Position numbers and translations under genes: made by a program | DNA from: Methylibium petroleiphilum PM1 | GTDB lineage: Bacteria; Pseudomonadota; Gammaproteobacteria; Burkholderiales; Burkholderiaceae_C | Reading direction: 5' to 3' | NCBI RefSeq assembly: GCF_000015725.1 | Contig: NC_008825.1 | Coordinates: forward strand, 3,968,001 to 4,032,000 | Length of the DNA: 64,000 nt | Notes under the pieces: generated by a model | Databases searched by the model: none | Told to the model about the DNA's origin: nothing | What the model saw: only the letters and a program-made list of their open reading frames with translations | Part shown: one piece after another, positions 17,218-25,382 of the stretch | Position numbering within the stretch: position 1 is the stretch's first letter | Layout: each line of letters starts with the position of its first letter

Positions 17218-18142
17218 CGACGCCCCGTTGATCCAGCAAGCTGCCGCCAGCGCGGCCGGCGCGCAGCAGTATCCCAAAGCCACGCTCTACGTCGTGGCCA
17301 CGCCCATCGGCAATCTGGCCGACCTGACGCTGCGCGCGATCCATGCGCTCGGACTGGTCGACGCCGTGGCCTGCGAGGACACGCGCGTCACCGCACCGCT
17401 GCTGCGTCACCTGGGACTCGACAAGCCGCTGATCGCGCTGCACGAGCACAACGAGGCCCAGGCCGCCGGCGTGGTGATTGAGCGGCTGGTGCGCGGCGAG
17501 CGCGTCGCCTACGTCAGCGATGCCGGCACGCCGGCCGTCAGCGATCCCGGCGCGCGGCTGGTGGCCGCGGTGCGTGCCGCCGGCCACCGCGTGCTGCCGC
17601 TGCCGGGGCCCAGCAGCGTCACCACCGCGCTCAGCGCGGCCGGTGACACGCAGGGCGAGGGCTTCCGCTTCGTCGGCTTCCTCTCCAGCAAGGCCGTCGA
17701 GCGCACGGCCCAGTTGCGGGAACTGGCCACGCGACCGGAGACGACCGTGCTGTTCGAGGCGCCGCACCGCATTGCCGCGCTGGCCGGCGCCCTGGCCGAG
17801 GTGATGCCGGCACGATCGCTGAGCCTGTGTCGCGAGCTGACCAAGCAGTTCGAGCACGTCGAGACCCTGGACGCCGAGGCCTTGCCGGGCTGGCTGGCGG
17901 CCGACCCGCACCGCCTCCGCGGCGAGTTCGTCCTCGTGCTGCACGCCCTGCCGGCTGCGGCCGCCGAAGACGGCCCGATGATCGCCAGCGCCGAGCGGCT
18001 GTTGCGCACCCTGGTCGCGGCACTGCCGCTGAAGCAGGCCGTGGCACTGACGGCCGAGGCCACCGGCGCCCCCCGCAATGCCCTCTACGAGCGGGCGCTG
18101 CAACTGAGATCCGGGGCGCCGACCGAGGACGACGACGCCTGA
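17210..18142 (+). CDS. rsmI: 16S rRNA 2'-O-ribose C1402 methyltransferase RsmI
   Basis: 310 residues from GTG 17210; TTG at 17204 or 17228 are alternatives. SAM-dependent tetrapyrrole-methylase-type fold: TLYVVATPIGNLADLTLRAI, ACEDTRVTAPLLRHLG, YVSDAGTPAVSDPGARLV and LPLPGPSSVTTALSAAG are the RsmI signatures. RsmI works with RsmH on the ribosomal P site. The neighbours yraN, diaA and dolP make the conserved yra cluster, with rsmI on the opposite strand here. The gene ends 8 bp from a convergent small exported protein. Confidence 0.93.
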   Translation: MTIDAPLIQQAAASAAGAQQYPKATLYVVATPIGNLADLTLRAIHALGLVDAVACEDTRVTAPLLRHLGLDKPLIALHEHNEAQAAGVVIERLVRGERVAYVSDAGTPAVSDPGARLVAAVRAAGHRVLPLPGPSSVTTALSAAGDTQGEGFRFVGFLSSKAVERTAQLRELATRPETTVLFEAPHRIAALAGALAEVMPARSLSLCRELTKQFEHVETLDAEALPGWLAADPHRLRGEFVLVLHALPAAAAEDGPMIASAERLLRTLVAALPLKQAVALTAEATGAPRNALYERALQLRSGAPTEDDDA

Positions 18143-18150
18143 GCCTCGCT

Positions 18151-18486
18151 TCATCCCTTGGTCGGGACGGCCTGGCGATCGTGCTTCTGGTGCCGGATGT
18201 CGCGGCTGGCGCGGTTCTGCATGTTCGTCAGGCGCTTGCGTTCCGCGGGAGTCACATCACCGTCGGCCTTGGCTCGGCTTTCCGCCTTGCCGATGTGGGC
18301 CTGTTCCTTCTCGAGCCGGTAGGTCTCCCAGGGCGTCAGCGCGCCGGAGCCCACGCCCTGCTGAATGCGCTGCTCCTGCCGCTGCTCGCGCTGGTCGATG
18401 CGCGGCGTGGCGGTCACGCCTTGCGCAAAGCTGGCGCCCGCGGCGGCCAGCAGGACGGCACTCAACAGGACGGGAATGGTTTTCAT
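18151..18486 (-). CDS. Small periplasmic protein of unknown function
   Basis: 111 residues: a clear signal peptide (MKTIPVLLSAVLLAAAGASFA) followed by a charged, helical domain with QREQRQEQRIQQGVGSGALT, a second segment LEKEQAHIGKAESRAKADGD, and DVTPAERKRLTNMQNRASRDI. The two halves look like degenerate copies of one helix-acidic-loop unit (SGALTPWE and DGDVTPAE), reminiscent of EF-hand-like loops. I recognise this layout from Burkholderiales hypothetical proteins but cannot assign a function. It is divergent from tldD. Confidence 0.75.
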   Translation of the reverse strand: MKTIPVLLSAVLLAAAGASFAQGVTATPRIDQREQRQEQRIQQGVGSGALTPWETYRLEKEQAHIGKAESRAKADGDVTPAERKRLTNMQNRASRDIRHQKHDRQAVPTKG

Positions 18487-18618
18487 TGCACTGGCTCCTT
18501 GCTCGGTCAAAGGTGGGAAGATGCTCCCCTCCTTCCAACGCCGAGGCTGCAAGGCCGTGCACCCGTCCACCGCGCGAATCGGTAAAGATTGGTGAAGCGT
18601 GTGACATCCCCTGCTACC

Positions 18619-18634
18619 TAGAATCGATATCCCA
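18619..18634 (+). promoter_or_regulatory. -10 box of tldD, giving a probably leaderless mRNA
   Basis: TAGAAT at 18619-18624 is a common Burkholderiales -10 sequence. Transcription about 7 nt downstream would begin at or just before the A of the tldD ATG (18634). There is no Shine-Dalgarno in between. The -35 region is weak. Confidence 0.45.
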
Positions 18635-20097
18635 TGATCTCGCGCGAACCCACCCTCGAACGCCTGGCCGTCGCTCGCCAGGTGCTGCTCGAACCCTTCG
18701 GCCTCGACGAGGCCAAGCTCGCCAACGCGCTGCGCGTGATCGGCGAGCACCGCATCGACGATGCCGACCTCTACTTCCAGTACACGCGCAGCGAGGGCTG
18801 GAGCCTGGAGGAGGGCATCGTCAAGAGCGGCAGCTTCGGCATCGACCAGGGCGTCGGTGTGCGCGCCGTGGCCGGCGAGAAGACCGCCTTCGCCTACAGC
18901 GACGACATCTCTGAAGCTGCCCTGCTGGACGCGGCGCGCACGGTGCGCACCATTGCGGCCTCGGGGATGAGCCGCTCGGTCAAGGTCGGCGGCGCGCCGA
19001 AGATCGCGGGCAGCCGCGTGCTGTACGCGCCGATGGACCCGATCGCGACGCTCGACAGCACACAGAAGGTGGCCTTGCTTGAGCGGGCGGAAAAGTTGGC
19101 GCGCGCGCGCGACCCGCGCGTGGTGCAGGTGATGGCCGGCCTGGCCGGTGAGTACGACGTGGTGCTGGTGGCCCGCGCCGATGGCACGGTCGCGGCCGAC
19201 GTGCGTCCGCTCGTGCGCCTGAGCCTCACCGTGATCGCCGAGCAGAACGGCCGCCGCGAGATGGGCTCGGGCGGCGGAGGCGGGCGCTTCGGGCTTGGCT
19301 ATTTTCGCGATGACGTGATCGCCGGCTACGTGGACCAGGCCGTCAACGCCGCATTGACGAACCTCGAGAGCCGCCCCGCACCGGCCGGCGAGATGACCGT
19401 GGTGCTGGGCCCGGGCTGGCCCGGCATCCTGCTGCACGAGGCCATCGGCCACGGCCTCGAAGGCGACTTCAACCGCAAGGGCTCCAGCGCCTTCAGCGGC
19501 AAGATCGGCAAGCGCGTCGCGGCCAAGGGCGTGACCGTGCTCGACGACGGCACCCTGCCCGACCGGCGCGGTTCGCTGAACGTCGACGACGAGGGCAACC
19601 CGAGCCAGCGCAACGTGCTGATCGAGGACGGCATCCTGAAGGGCTACATCCAGGATTCGATGAATGCGCGGCTGATGAAGGTCAAGCCGACCGGCAACGG
19701 CCGGCGCGAGAGCTACGCGCATGTGCCGATGCCGCGCATGACCAACACCTACATGCTGGGCGGCGACAAGAGCAGGGACGAGATCGTCGCAAGCATGAAG
19801 AAGGGCTTGTACGCCACCAACTTCGGTGGCGGCCAGGTCGACATCACGAGCGGCAAGTTCGTGTTCTCGGCCAGCGAGGCCTTCTGGGTCGAGAACGGCC
19901 GAGTCCAGTACCCGGTGAAGGGCGCCACCATCATCGGCAACGGCCCGGACGCATTGACGCGCGTGAAGATGATCGGCAACGACCTGCAGCTCGATACGGG
20001 CGTGGGCACCTGCGGCAAGGAAGGCCAGAGCGTGCCGGTCGGCGTCGGCCAGCCGACGCTGCGCATCGACGGGCTCACCGTGGGGGGTACGGCTTGA
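18634..20097 (+). CDS. tldD: Metalloprotease TldD
   Basis: 487 residues. The zinc motif HEAIGHGLEGD (HExxxH) lies near residue 269; other signatures are GSFGIDQGVGVRAV near the N-terminus and the C-terminal GTCGKEGQSVPVGVGQPTLRI. With TldE/PmbA it forms a peptidase that degrades unfolded peptides and, in some hosts, matures microcins or CcdA. No tldE is nearby. The final codon overlaps the start of ilvA. Confidence 0.95.
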   Translation: MISREPTLERLAVARQVLLEPFGLDEAKLANALRVIGEHRIDDADLYFQYTRSEGWSLEEGIVKSGSFGIDQGVGVRAVAGEKTAFAYSDDISEAALLDAARTVRTIAASGMSRSVKVGGAPKIAGSRVLYAPMDPIATLDSTQKVALLERAEKLARARDPRVVQVMAGLAGEYDVVLVARADGTVAADVRPLVRLSLTVIAEQNGRREMGSGGGGGRFGLGYFRDDVIAGYVDQAVNAALTNLESRPAPAGEMTVVLGPGWPGILLHEAIGHGLEGDFNRKGSSAFSGKIGKRVAAKGVTVLDDGTLPDRRGSLNVDDEGNPSQRNVLIEDGILKGYIQDSMNARLMKVKPTGNGRRESYAHVPMPRMTNTYMLGGDKSRDEIVASMKKGLYATNFGGGQVDITSGKFVFSASEAFWVENGRVQYPVKGATIIGNGPDALTRVKMIGNDLQLDTGVGTCGKEGQSVPVGVGQPTLRIDGLTVGGTA

Positions 20098-21332
20098 CCT
20101 CAGCCGAGTCGCCGGCGACGGTGACCCTGGCGGACGTCGAGGCCGCTGCACGCCGGCTGGCCGGACAGGTGCTCGACACACCGTGTGTCGAGTCGAAGAC
20201 GCTGTCCGAGATCACCGGCGCGCAGGTCTTCCTGAAGTTCGAGAACCTGCAGTTCACCGCTTCCTTCAAGGAGCGCGGCGCGTTGAACAAGCTGCTGGCG
20301 CTGGTCGCCGCGCGCGACGACGGCACCGCCGCGTTGAAGGGCGTGATCGCCGCCTCCGCCGGCAACCATGCGCAGGGCGTGGCGCATCACGCGCAGCGGC
20401 TGGGCCTGCGCGCGGTCATCGTGATGCCCCGGCACACGCCGACGGTGAAGGTCGAGCGCACGCGCGGCTTCGGTGCCGAGGTGCTGCTGCACGGCGAGAG
20501 CTTCGACGAGGCTCGCGCGCACGCGCTGGAGGTGGCCGCGGCGCAGGGCCTGAGCTTCGTGCACCCCTTCGACGATCCGCTGGTGATCGCCGGCCAGGGC
20601 ACGATCGGCCTGGAGATGCTGCGCGCGCAACCGACGCTCGACACTCTGGTCATCGCCGTCGGCGGCGGCGGGCTGATCTCCGGCATCGCGACCGTCGCCC
20701 GGGCGCTGAAGCCCGGGCTGGAGATCGTCGGGGTGCAGACGGCGCGCTTTCCGGCGATGGTGAACCTCGTCAAGGGCCGCACCCATCCGCAAGGCACCAG
20801 CACGATCGCCGAGGGCATTGCCGTCGGTGAGCCGGGGCGGATCACGCGGGCGATCGTTCGCGACCTCGTCGACGACATGGTGCTGGTGGACGAAGCGGAC
20901 ATCGAGCATGCCCTGGTGATGCTGCTGGAGATCGAGAAGACGCTGGTCGAGGGGGCCGGCGCCGCGGGTCTGGCTGCGCTGCTGAAGGCGCCCGGGCGCT
21001 ACGCCGGGCGACGCGTGGGCCTGGTGCTGTGCGGCGGCAACATCGATCCGCTGCTGCTGTCGGCGATCATCGAGCGCGGCATGGTGCGGGCGGGGCGGCT
21101 GGCACGCATCCGCGTCGACGCGCGCGACGCCCCCGGCGCGCTGGCGCGCATCACCGCCACCGTGGCCGAGGCCGGCGCGAACATCGAGGAAGTGCATCAC
21201 CAGCGGGCCTTCACCACGCTGTCGGCGCAGAACGCCGAGGTGGAGTTGGTGTTGCAGACGCGCAATCACGCCCATATCGGCGCAGTGATCGCGTCCCTGG
21301 TGGCTCAGGGGTTCGAGGCCAAGGCCTACTGA
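20094..21332 (+). CDS. ilvA: Threonine ammonia-lyase (threonine deaminase) with one ACT domain
   Basis: 412 residues from TTG 20094, which overlaps the tldD stop (TTGA); GTG 20121 is an alternative start. PLP lysine in TASFKERGALNKL, serine-rich loop ASAGNHAQGVAHHA, glycine loop VIAVGGGGLISGIA. The C-terminal segment ARIRVDARDAPGALARITATVAEAGANIEE is a single ACT domain. That length and single ACT fit the shorter catabolic/biodegradative-like threonine dehydratases rather than the 510-residue IlvA with two regulatory units. It deaminates threonine to 2-oxobutyrate. Confidence 0.9.
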   Translation: MTSAESPATVTLADVEAAARRLAGQVLDTPCVESKTLSEITGAQVFLKFENLQFTASFKERGALNKLLALVAARDDGTAALKGVIAASAGNHAQGVAHHAQRLGLRAVIVMPRHTPTVKVERTRGFGAEVLLHGESFDEARAHALEVAAAQGLSFVHPFDDPLVIAGQGTIGLEMLRAQPTLDTLVIAVGGGGLISGIATVARALKPGLEIVGVQTARFPAMVNLVKGRTHPQGTSTIAEGIAVGEPGRITRAIVRDLVDDMVLVDEADIEHALVMLLEIEKTLVEGAGAAGLAALLKAPGRYAGRRVGLVLCGGNIDPLLLSAIIERGMVRAGRLARIRVDARDAPGALARITATVAEAGANIEEVHHQRAFTTLSAQNAEVELVLQTRNHAHIGAVIASLVAQGFEAKAY

Positions 21333-21398
21333 TCCGGCCGGACGACGATCGAGCGGCGCATGCGGCCCAACCTCGGCGTCGTGCTACATTTCGCTCCC

Positions 21399-21479
21399 AT
21401 GCGCTTCAACGCCTACTTTTTTGCGTACTTTTGGTTCTCGCACCGCCCCGGCGGAGGAGAGGCCCGCGCATCAGCGTAA
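21399..21479 (+). CDS. Aromatic leader peptide controlling aroG
   Basis: 26-residue reading frame, ATG 21399 to TAA 21477-21479, with the core FNAYFFAYFWF: five Phe, two Tyr and one Trp within eleven codons. It ends with RPGGGEARASA. The dense run of Phe/Tyr/Trp codons just ahead of mutually exclusive hairpins and a terminator, all directly upstream of the first enzyme of aromatic biosynthesis, is the signature of ribosome-mediated attenuation. The product itself need have no function. Confidence 0.85.
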   Translation: MRFNAYFFAYFWFSHRPGGGEARASA

Positions 21480-21532
21480 AAGCAGCGCAAGCCGAATCTC
21501 AAACCGCCGGGCCCAACCCGGCGGTTTTTTTT
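21443..21532 (+). promoter_or_regulatory. Transcription attenuator of aroG
   Basis: Four pairing segments can be read directly. Segment 1 is CCGCC (21443-21447). Segment 2 is CCCGGCGG (21447-21454), whose last five bases pair with segment 1. Segment 3 is CCGCCGGG (21504-21511), an exact complement of segment 2. Segment 4 is CCCGGCGG (21517-21524). Pairing 3:4, extended by AAA/TTT, gives an 11-bp terminator stem followed by eight T (21525-21532). A ribosome stalled on the aromatic codons (21405-21437) would cover segment 1 and free segment 2 to form the 2:3 antiterminator. A ribosome reaching the stop would cover segment 2 and permit termination. Confidence 0.85.
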
Positions 21533-21573
21533 CGACCGTTCGCCCCCCGCCAGACCGCCCAGGAGAAACATCG

Positions 21574-22698
21574 ATGAATGCCCTGTCCGCCAACGTTCCC
21601 GAGGGTTGGGCCGCGCCCGCCGACAAGACCAGCCAGACCGATGACGAACGGATCGAGGACGTGATGCCACTGCCGCCGCCCGAGCACCTGATCCGCTTCT
21701 TCCCGGTGCGCGGCACGCCCGTCGAGGAGCTGGTGTCCAGCACCCGCCGCCGCATCCGCGACATCATGCGCGGCAATGACGACCGCCTGCTGGTCATCAT
21801 GGGCCCGTGCTCGATCCACGACCCGGTGGCGGCGGTGGACTACGCGCGCAAGCTCAAGGCCCAGCGCGACAAGTACGCCGACACGCTGGAGATCGTGATG
21901 CGCGTGTACTTCGAGAAGCCGCGCACCACCGTCGGCTGGAAGGGCCTGATCAATGACCCCTACCTCGACGAGAGCTTCCGCATCGACGAAGGCCTGCGCA
22001 TTGCGCGCCAGCTGCTGCTGGAGATCGGCCGCCTCGGGCTGCCGGCCGGCAGCGAGTTCCTCGACGTGATCTCGCCGCAGTACATCGGCGACCTGATCTC
22101 CTGGGGCGCCATCGGTGCGCGCACCACCGAAAGCCAGGTCCACCGCGAGCTCGCCTCGGGCATCAGCGCGCCGATCGGCTTCAAGAACGGCACCGACGGC
22201 AACATCAAGATCGCCACGGACGCCATCCAGTCCGCCAGCCGGCCGCACCACTTCCTGTCGGTGCACAAGAACGGCCAGGTCGCGATCGTCGAGACCCGCG
22301 GCAACGCCGATTGCCACGTCATCCTGCGCGGCGGCAAGACGCCGAACTACGACGCCAGCAGTGTCGGGGCGGCCTGCGCCGAACTCGGCAAGGCCGGGCT
22401 GCCGGCCTCGCTGATGGTCGACTGCTCCCACGCCAACAGCAGCAAGCAGCACCAGAAGCAGATCGACGTGGCGCGCGACGTCGCCGACCAGTTGGCCGGC
22501 GGCAGCCGCCAGGTCTTCGGCGTGATGGTCGAGAGCCACCTGAGCGCCGGCGCCCAGAAGTTCAGCGCGGGCAAGGACGACCCGGCGAAGCTCGCCTACG
22601 GCCAGAGCATCACGGACGCCTGCATCGGCTGGGACGATTCACTGGAGGTGCTGGGCGTGCTCAGCGCCGCGGTGGCGGCCCGGCGCGGACGGGGCTGA
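21574..22698 (+). CDS. aroG: 3-deoxy-7-phosphoheptulonate (DAHP) synthase, class I
   Basis: 374 residues from ATG 21574 with an AGGAGA ribosome-binding site. It condenses PEP and erythrose 4-phosphate in the first step of the shikimate pathway. Family motifs: LLVIMGPCSIHDPVAAVDYA, FEKPRTTVGWKGLINDP, GSEFLDVISPQYI, IGFKNGTDG and the metal-site region MVDCSHANSSKQHQKQ. It is of the AroG/AroF/AroH type, about 25 residues longer at the N-terminus than E. coli AroG. Which amino acid inhibits it allosterically cannot be told, but the upstream attenuator indicates transcriptional control by charged aromatic tRNAs. Confidence 0.95.
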   Translation: MNALSANVPEGWAAPADKTSQTDDERIEDVMPLPPPEHLIRFFPVRGTPVEELVSSTRRRIRDIMRGNDDRLLVIMGPCSIHDPVAAVDYARKLKAQRDKYADTLEIVMRVYFEKPRTTVGWKGLINDPYLDESFRIDEGLRIARQLLLEIGRLGLPAGSEFLDVISPQYIGDLISWGAIGARTTESQVHRELASGISAPIGFKNGTDGNIKIATDAIQSASRPHHFLSVHKNGQVAIVETRGNADCHVILRGGKTPNYDASSVGAACAELGKAGLPASLMVDCSHANSSKQHQKQIDVARDVADQLAGGSRQVFGVMVESHLSAGAQKFSAGKDDPAKLAYGQSITDACIGWDDSLEVLGVLSAAVAARRGRG

Positions 22699-22843
22699 AC
22701 GACTCCGCGAGACAACCGGGTTACATCACACGGGCCACGTCAACAAAGTGAGCGCATGCAAACGAGAGTAAGCGAAGCCGCCGTCAAGTAACGGAGGCAA
22801 GCTGCCGCAAGAGTGCTGGCCGGAAACCCTGGTCGGCGCTTGA

Positions 22844-22881
22844 ATGGAGGTTCCAGAACTTCCTGCGAAGGAAACCTCCAT
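22844..22881 (+). promoter_or_regulatory. Hairpin enclosing the start codon of the EF-hand gene
   Basis: ATGGAGGTT (22844-22852) and AACCTCCAT (22873-22881) form a perfect 9-bp stem around a 20-nt loop. The start codon of the downstream gene (22880-22882) lies in the right arm and its AAGGAA ribosome-binding site at the foot of the loop. In RNA this would hide the initiation site, so it may control translation, for example with temperature. Confidence 0.45.
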
Positions 22882-23200
22882 GAATCGCTCTCGCATCACC
22901 CCATCCATCCAGACCCAGGCGCGTCAGGTCATCGAGATCACCGTGGTCAGTCTGGCGCTCGCCGGCACCGTGGGTTTCGCCAACCTGGCTCAGGCGCAGA
23001 CGGCTCCAACCGACAAGTCGAGCGACGTGACGGCACAGCAGGCTTTCAAGCGTGCCGATGTCGACACCGACAACAAGCTGAGCCCCGCCGAAGCGGCGAA
23101 GCTGCCCGCGATCGCCCAGCGCTTCAAGTCGCTCGACACCGACCGCGACGGTTTCCTCAGCGCCGAGGAGTTCATGGCCGGCAGCAAGGCCCCGCAATGA
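22880..23200 (+). CDS. Secreted EF-hand calcium-binding protein
   Basis: 106 residues from ATG 22880; an in-frame ATG at 22844 has no ribosome-binding site. A hydrophobic N-terminal segment (VIEITVVSLALAGTVGFANLAQAQ) with cleavage near AQAQT is the signal peptide. Two EF-hand loops follow, ADVDTDNKLSPAEA and LDTDRDGFLSAEEF, each with the expected Asp/Asn ligands and the final Glu. Family members are small periplasmic calcium-binding proteins of unclear role. It stands alone between aroG and the convergent adenosyltransferase gene. Confidence 0.85.
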   Translation: MNRSRITPSIQTQARQVIEITVVSLALAGTVGFANLAQAQTAPTDKSSDVTAQQAFKRADVDTDNKLSPAEAAKLPAIAQRFKSLDTDRDGFLSAEEFMAGSKAPQ

Positions 23201-23227
23201 GGCCGCTGGCCGGTTGAGCGGGCGGCG

Positions 23228-23806
23228 TCAGTCCGGGGTCTCGAGCCTCGGGCTGCGCCAGTAAACGTCGTCGCCGCCCAGGCCGTCGAGGTTGGCCCGG
23301 TTGAGCACGCGGGCCAGCACGAACAGCAGATCGCTCAGCCGGTTCAGGTACTGGCGGGGCGCAGATCGCACCGCGCCCGGCTCGGCGTTGGCAAGTGCTA
23401 CCACGGCCCGCTCCGCGCGGCGCGCCACAGTGCGGCCGAGGTGGGCGATCGAGGCGCTGCGCGTGCCGGCCGGCAGGATGAATTCCTTCAGCCGCGGCAA
23501 CGCGGCGTTGTGCTCGGCCAATGCGTCGTCCAGCGCCGCCACCGCCTCGTCCTTCAGCAGGGTGTAGCCGGGAATCGACAGCTCGCCGCCCAGATTGAAC
23601 AGCTCGTGCTGCACCGCCACCAGCAACACGCGCAGCGCGTCGGGCAAGGGCTCGCACAGCAACAGGCCGAGCAGCGAATTGAGTTCGTCGACGTCGCCCA
23701 TGGCCTGCACGCGCAGGTGGTCCTTGGCCACACGGGTGCCGTCGCCGAGCCCGGTGGTCCCGTCGTCGCCGGTGCGCGTTGCGATCTGTGTCAGTCGATT
23801 GCCCAT
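23228..23806 (-). CDS. ATP:cob(I)alamin adenosyltransferase, PduO type
   Basis: 192 residues from ATG 23806. The N-terminal MGNRLTQIATRTGDDGTTGL carries the family's TRTGDxGTT ATP-binding motif; RVQAMGDVDELNS, the arginine-rich LGRTVARRAERAVV and QYLNRLSDLLFVLAR are further PduO/MMAB signatures. It transfers the 5'-deoxyadenosyl group to cobalamin to make coenzyme B12. No other cobalamin gene is nearby. It is divergent from the D-lactate dehydrogenase-like gene with 90 bp between starts. Confidence 0.93.
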   Translation of the reverse strand: MGNRLTQIATRTGDDGTTGLGDGTRVAKDHLRVQAMGDVDELNSLLGLLLCEPLPDALRVLLVAVQHELFNLGGELSIPGYTLLKDEAVAALDDALAEHNAALPRLKEFILPAGTRSASIAHLGRTVARRAERAVVALANAEPGAVRSAPRQYLNRLSDLLFVLARVLNRANLDGLGGDDVYWRSPRLETPD

Positions 23807-23856
23807 CACGCGATGCTAGCGGACTCGGGGCCGCAGCAGTCCGGCTTCCTTGTTTC

Positions 23857-23862
23857 TAGAAT
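23857..23862 (+). promoter_or_regulatory. -10 box of the FAD-linked oxidase gene
   Basis: TAGAAT, the preferred -10 form in Burkholderiales, about 35 bp upstream of the ATG at 23897. A transcript from here would include the AGAGGAGA ribosome-binding site. The -35 element is not obvious. Confidence 0.45.
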
Positions 23863-23896
23863 GGCCCACGGCTCCGAGCCGTCGAGAGGAGACACG

Positions 23897-25312
23897 ATGA
23901 ACGCCCCGATCGATCTGTTGCCCCGAATCGCACGGCGGCCCATGCCGGCGGCGATGCTCGCCGCGCTGAAGGCTCACTTCGGAGAGCGCTGTTCCACGGC
24001 ACAGGCCATTCGCGAGCAGCACGGGCGCGACGAATCGCCGTTCGACGTGCCGGCACCCGATGCCGTCGTGTTCGCGACGAGCAACGACGACGTCGTGGCG
24101 CTGGTGGCACTGGCGCAGTCGCATGGCGTGCCGGTGATCCCGTTCGGCATCGGCTCCTCGCTCGAAGGCCACCTGCTGGCGGTGCAGGGCGGTGTCAGCG
24201 TCGACCTGTCGCGCATGAACCAGGTGTTGCGCGTGAACGCGGAAGACCTGACCGTCACCGTGCAGGCCGGCGTGACCCGCAAGCAGCTCAACGAGGCGCT
24301 GCGCCATGACGGGCTGTTCTTTCCGATCGACCCGGGCGCCGACGCCACGCTCGGCGGCATGTGCGCCACCCGCGCCAGCGGCACGAACGCGGTGCGCTAC
24401 GGCACGATGCGGGAGAACGTGCTCGGCCTCACCGTGGTCACGGCGAACGGAGAGCTGATCCACACCGGCTCGCGGGCGCGCAAGTCGTCGGCGGGCTACG
24501 ACTTGACGCGGTTGTTCGTCGGCAGCGAAGGAACGCTCGGCGTGATCACCGAGATCACGTTGAAGCTCTACCCCCTGCCGGAAGCCGTCAGCGCGGCGGT
24601 CTGCCATTTCCCGACCATCGACGCGGCGGTGCGCAGCACCATCCAGGTCATCCAGATGGGCGTGCCGATCGCGCGCTGCGAGTTGCTCGACGTGCACGCG
24701 GTGCGGGCCGTCAACGCACACGACCACCTCGGGCTGCGCGAGGCGCCGATGCTGCTGATGGAGTTCCACGGCAGCCCGGCGGGCGTGCAGGAGCAGGCGG
24801 AGACGGTACAGGCCCTCACGACCGACCTCGGCGGCGAGGACTTCCAGTGGGCTACCACGCCCGAAGAGCGCACGCGGCTGTGGACCGCCCGCCACCATGC
24901 CTACTTCTCGGCGCTGCAGACCCGGCCCGGCTGCCGTGCCGTGACGACCGACACCTGCGTGCCGATCTCGCGCCTGGCCGAATGCATCAACGAGACGGTT
25001 GCCGAGGCCGACGCGAGCGGCATTCCCTACTTCATCGTCGGTCACGTCGGCGACGGCAATTTCCACGTCGGCTACCTGATCGATCCGACGGCGCCGGGTG
25101 AGCGCGCCGAGGCGGAGCGCCTGAACCAGTTGCTGGTGGCACGCGCACTGCGGCTCGAAGGAACCTGCACCGGCGAACACGGCATCGGCCTGCACAAGAT
25201 GGGCTTCCTGCTCGACGAGGCCGGCGCCGGCGGCGTGGCGCTGATGCGGCAGATCAAGCATGCGCTGGACCCCGGCAACATCATGAACCCCGGGAAGATC
25301 TTCACGTGGTGA
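23897..25312 (+). CDS. FAD-linked D-lactate dehydrogenase (cytochrome) family oxidase
   Basis: 471 residues. The N-terminal PCMH-type FAD domain includes VPVIPFGIGSSLEGHLLAVQ and GADATLGGMCATRASGTNAVRYG; the C-terminal cap has PYFIVGHVGDGNFHVGYLID, then GTCTGEHGIGLHKM and DPGNIMNPGKIF. The family includes Dld/LDHD, GlcD and other 2-hydroxyacid dehydrogenases that pass electrons to the respiratory chain. D-lactate is the most likely substrate but glycolate or 2-hydroxyglutarate cannot be excluded. Strong ribosome-binding site; monocistronic as far as I can see. Confidence 0.88.
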   Translation: MNAPIDLLPRIARRPMPAAMLAALKAHFGERCSTAQAIREQHGRDESPFDVPAPDAVVFATSNDDVVALVALAQSHGVPVIPFGIGSSLEGHLLAVQGGVSVDLSRMNQVLRVNAEDLTVTVQAGVTRKQLNEALRHDGLFFPIDPGADATLGGMCATRASGTNAVRYGTMRENVLGLTVVTANGELIHTGSRARKSSAGYDLTRLFVGSEGTLGVITEITLKLYPLPEAVSAAVCHFPTIDAAVRSTIQVIQMGVPIARCELLDVHAVRAVNAHDHLGLREAPMLLMEFHGSPAGVQEQAETVQALTTDLGGEDFQWATTPEERTRLWTARHHAYFSALQTRPGCRAVTTDTCVPISRLAECINETVAEADASGIPYFIVGHVGDGNFHVGYLIDPTAPGERAEAERLNQLLVARALRLEGTCTGEHGIGLHKMGFLLDEAGAGGVALMRQIKHALDPGNIMNPGKIFTW

Positions 25313-25382
25313 GACACGTCGACCGCAAAGTCGTCTCTCCAGGCCGCCTCCCAGCACCGACGCTGCCCAGGTGCGCCGCGGC

